Assembly (NCBI RefSeq): GCF_000940805.1
Contig: NZ_CP007142.1
Coordinates: forward strand, 1,712,593-1,776,592
Direction: 5' to 3'
DNA length: 64,000 nt
Source: Gynuella sunshinyii YC6258
GTDB lineage: Bacteria > Pseudomonadota > Gammaproteobacteria > Pseudomonadales > Natronospirillaceae
Position numbers and translations under genes: made by a program. Below, one piece after another: positions 62,657 to 64,000 of the stretch (within the stretch, counting starts at the first letter, position 1; the number at the start of each line of letters is the position of its first letter). The notes under the pieces are model-generated. The model worked only from the letters and a program-made list of their open reading frames with translations, did not search any database and was not told where the DNA came from.

Positions 62657-63519
62657 TGGATAATCAGAATCAGGAAATGATCGTCGCCTGTGTCGACGGT
62701 TCCAGATATACCAATGATGTCAGCGATTACGCTGCCTGGGCCAGCCAGCGCATTGGTGTGCCGCTGAAGCTGTTACACAATATCGAATATCGCGATATTT
62801 CACCGATGGATCTAAGTGGCAGTATCGGTTTTGGAGCCCAGGAACATTTATTGAATGAGCTGGTATCGCTGGAAGAACAGCGCAGTAAAATTGTTCTGGA
62901 AGAAGGCAAAAAAATGCTATCCCAGATTCGTGAACGGATAACGGCGCGCGGATATGACGAACCGATTCTACGCCAGCGTCACGGTTCTCTTCCGGAGACC
63001 CTGGTCGATTGCGAGCACGAAATCCGGCTGCTGGTGATGGGTATTCGTGGCGAGGGCAAAGAAGCGCTTGATGATCAGTTGGGCGGGCACCTGGAAACTG
63101 TTGCCCGGGCGCTGCACAAACCGATTCTGGTGGTAAACCGCCGATTTTCCGAGCCACAAAAAATCATGCTGGCGTTCGATGGTAGTGTCGGGGCCAAAAA
63201 AGCCCTCGATATGGTTGCCCAGCGGCCTTTGTTTAAAGGTACCGCCTGCCATCTGGTGAATGTCAATCACAAACAGGTCAGTCAGGAATATCCGATTTCT
63301 CATGCCGCCGAAGAACTGCGAATTGCCGGGTTTGATGTGACCGTCGCTGAACTGGAAGGGGATCCGCAGGAAATACTGTGCAATTACCAGCAACAGGAAA
63401 ATATCGATTTGACCTTGATGGGCGCGTTCAGTCACAACCGTATTCGTGATCTGATTATTGGCAGCTTTACCGTAAAAATGCTGTTAAACACCCAACAGCC
63501 ATTATTGTTATTAAGGTAA
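62656..63519 (+). CDS. Universal stress protein with two Usp domains
   Basis: Cytosolic protein of 287 residues with two UspA-like domains, about 7-150 and 160-287. Each begins with a strand and DGS (IVACVDGSRYTND; IMLAFDGSVGAKKAL). The C-terminal one ends in the ATP-binding-like LMGAFSHNRIRDLIIGSFTVKMLL. It is translationally coupled to the SulP gene and probably modulates that transporter in response to energy state; this is inferred from the recurrent pairing. It ends one base from the stop of the convergent methyltransferase-like gene. Confidence 0.93.
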   Translation: MDNQNQEMIVACVDGSRYTNDVSDYAAWASQRIGVPLKLLHNIEYRDISPMDLSGSIGFGAQEHLLNELVSLEEQRSKIVLEEGKKMLSQIRERITARGYDEPILRQRHGSLPETLVDCEHEIRLLVMGIRGEGKEALDDQLGGHLETVARALHKPILVVNRRFSEPQKIMLAFDGSVGAKKALDMVAQRPLFKGTACHLVNVNHKQVSQEYPISHAAEELRIAGFDVTVAELEGDPQEILCNYQQQENIDLTLMGAFSHNRIRDLIIGSFTVKMLLNTQQPLLLLR

Positions 63520-63966
63520 TCAATAAACCGGCCAGAAAACCTTACAGGTCTTCTGCCGGTATTCTGCATAACCAGGGAAGGTGTGCAGCAGATACTTTTC
63601 TTCTTTTTCTATCTTCAGAACAATGGCCATTGCCACCAGTAGCAACCCTGTCCAGTTGTACCAGCCATGGTTAAAAATCGTTATCCCGGCCATCAATAAA
63701 AACAGGCTCAGATACATCGGGTGTCGTATCCGGCGATACGGGCCACTGGTAATGAGTCTTGCCCCCTGTTTGATTTCCGGATAGACAGAAAAGTTGCCGA
63801 TTCGATTATGGTAGACCGTCCAAAGCGCCAGAACCAGACCTGCCAGAGACAGCATCAGGGGTGCCGGATGATGGTGCAGAGAGTTATTGGGCACAGTTGC
63901 CAGTAGCATGCCCGCGCCCTGAGTCAGCACCAGCAGATGGCTGCCTAATGGTCGGTCAAATATCAT
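63520..63966 (-). CDS. Isoprenylcysteine methyltransferase-like membrane protein
   Basis: Integral membrane protein of 148 residues with about four hydrophobic segments. The methyl-donor binding pattern GPYRRIRHPMYLSLFLLMAGI, followed by EKEEKYLLHTFPGYAEYRQKTCKVFWPVY, is typical of the ICMT/PEMT family. Bacterial members methylate lipids or small molecules, mostly unknown. The ATG lies four bases after the stop of a frame entering from the right edge, so an operon is likely. It is convergent with the universal stress protein gene with no gap. Confidence 0.82.
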   Translation of the reverse strand: MIFDRPLGSHLLVLTQGAGMLLATVPNNSLHHHPAPLMLSLAGLVLALWTVYHNRIGNFSVYPEIKQGARLITSGPYRRIRHPMYLSLFLLMAGITIFNHGWYNWTGLLLVAMAIVLKIEKEEKYLLHTFPGYAEYRQKTCKVFWPVY

Positions 63967-63970
63967 GGCG

Positions 63971-64000
63971 TTATTCCAGTAATTGTTTGATGCGGGCTTT
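63971..64000 (-). CDS. C-terminal end of a gene entering from the right edge
   Basis: On minus, an open frame reads KARIKQLLE and stops with TAA at 63973-63971, four bases before the methyltransferase-like ATG. Only nine residues are in the window, so nothing can be said of its product, and the call itself rests on operon-like spacing. Confidence 0.35.
   Translation of the reverse strand, partial: KARIKQLLE

Noticed and set aside
1-64000. CRISPR array, prophage, insertion sequence or integrative element
   Set aside because: No regularly spaced repeats, transposase, integrase or phage structural genes were seen; the phage-like genes are T6SS baseplate parts.

Overview
The window reads as chromosomal DNA of a Gram-negative gammaproteobacterium. 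The evidence is a complete outer-membrane-spanning type VI secretion system (T6SS) with a TssJ lipoprotein, a TssM/ClpV system, periplasmic c-type cytochromes, an ArgP/ArgO pair and a PmrA/QseB-type two-component system. Base composition looks close to 50% GC, with AT-rich gaps. Cellobiose phosphorylase, sarcosine oxidase, a T6SS and a small NRPS cluster together suggest a marine or plant-associated Oceanospirillales-type bacterium (Gynuella, Saccharospirillum and Reinekea are the kind of genera I have in mind). That placement is inference only. I see no rRNA, tRNA, insertion sequence, prophage or CRISPR array.

Layout. (1) 1-5101, minus strand: the start of a two-GAF protein that runs off the left edge, then an operon read right to left: cytochrome b561, SHP-type cytochrome c, diheme cytochrome c, PepSY protein, OmpR-type regulator and histidine kinase. 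A good PmrA-like box lies in front of it. (2) 5225-8879: two divergent regulator/transporter pairs, XRE-cupin/BenE-like (SutR/YdcO arrangement) with a perfect 26-bp palindrome between them, and ArgP/ArgO. (3) 9079-15299: a cellobiose phosphorylase with a LacI-type operator and a possible 27-codon leader, its LacI-family regulator, an MFS exporter and a fructosamine kinase-family protein. (4) 15942-33535: a T6SS cluster in the order tssJ-K-L-M-tagF-tssA-B-C-hcp-tssE-F-G-H, all on plus, without vgrG, PAAR or recognisable effector genes. (5) 33776-39845: a SPOR-like membrane protein, L-serine dehydratase, a DUF3015/DUF4105 pair and a divergent HemF-like protein. (6) 40116-45299: heterotetrameric sarcosine oxidase soxB-D-A-G. 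(7) 45323-47068: a membrane-anchored helical-repeat protein and a secreted eight-cysteine protein, both of unknown function. (8) 47763-60989: a compact, apparently undescribed biosynthetic cluster. It encodes an A-T-C NRPS, a stand-alone AMP ligase, a LysA-type PLP decarboxylase, a thioesterase, an acyl carrier protein, a HAD-like protein and an acyl-CoA dehydrogenase-fold flavoprotein on minus, with two tandem FAD monooxygenases divergent on plus. (9) 61172-64000: a SulP transporter with a universal stress protein, and an isoprenylcysteine methyltransferase-like membrane protein on the other strand.

The strongest candidate for something new is the biosynthetic cluster (8). The NRPS adenylation domain lacks the aspartate that normally holds an alpha-amino group, and its module order leaves a terminal condensation domain that must find its acceptor in trans. 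The neighbouring AMP ligase, carrier protein and decarboxylase could supply a decarboxylated, carrier-bound building block. Other points worth a look are the secreted Cys-rich protein beside a GC-rich structured spacer, the HemF-like protein with altered active-site signature, and the PmrA-like box over the SHP cytochrome operon.
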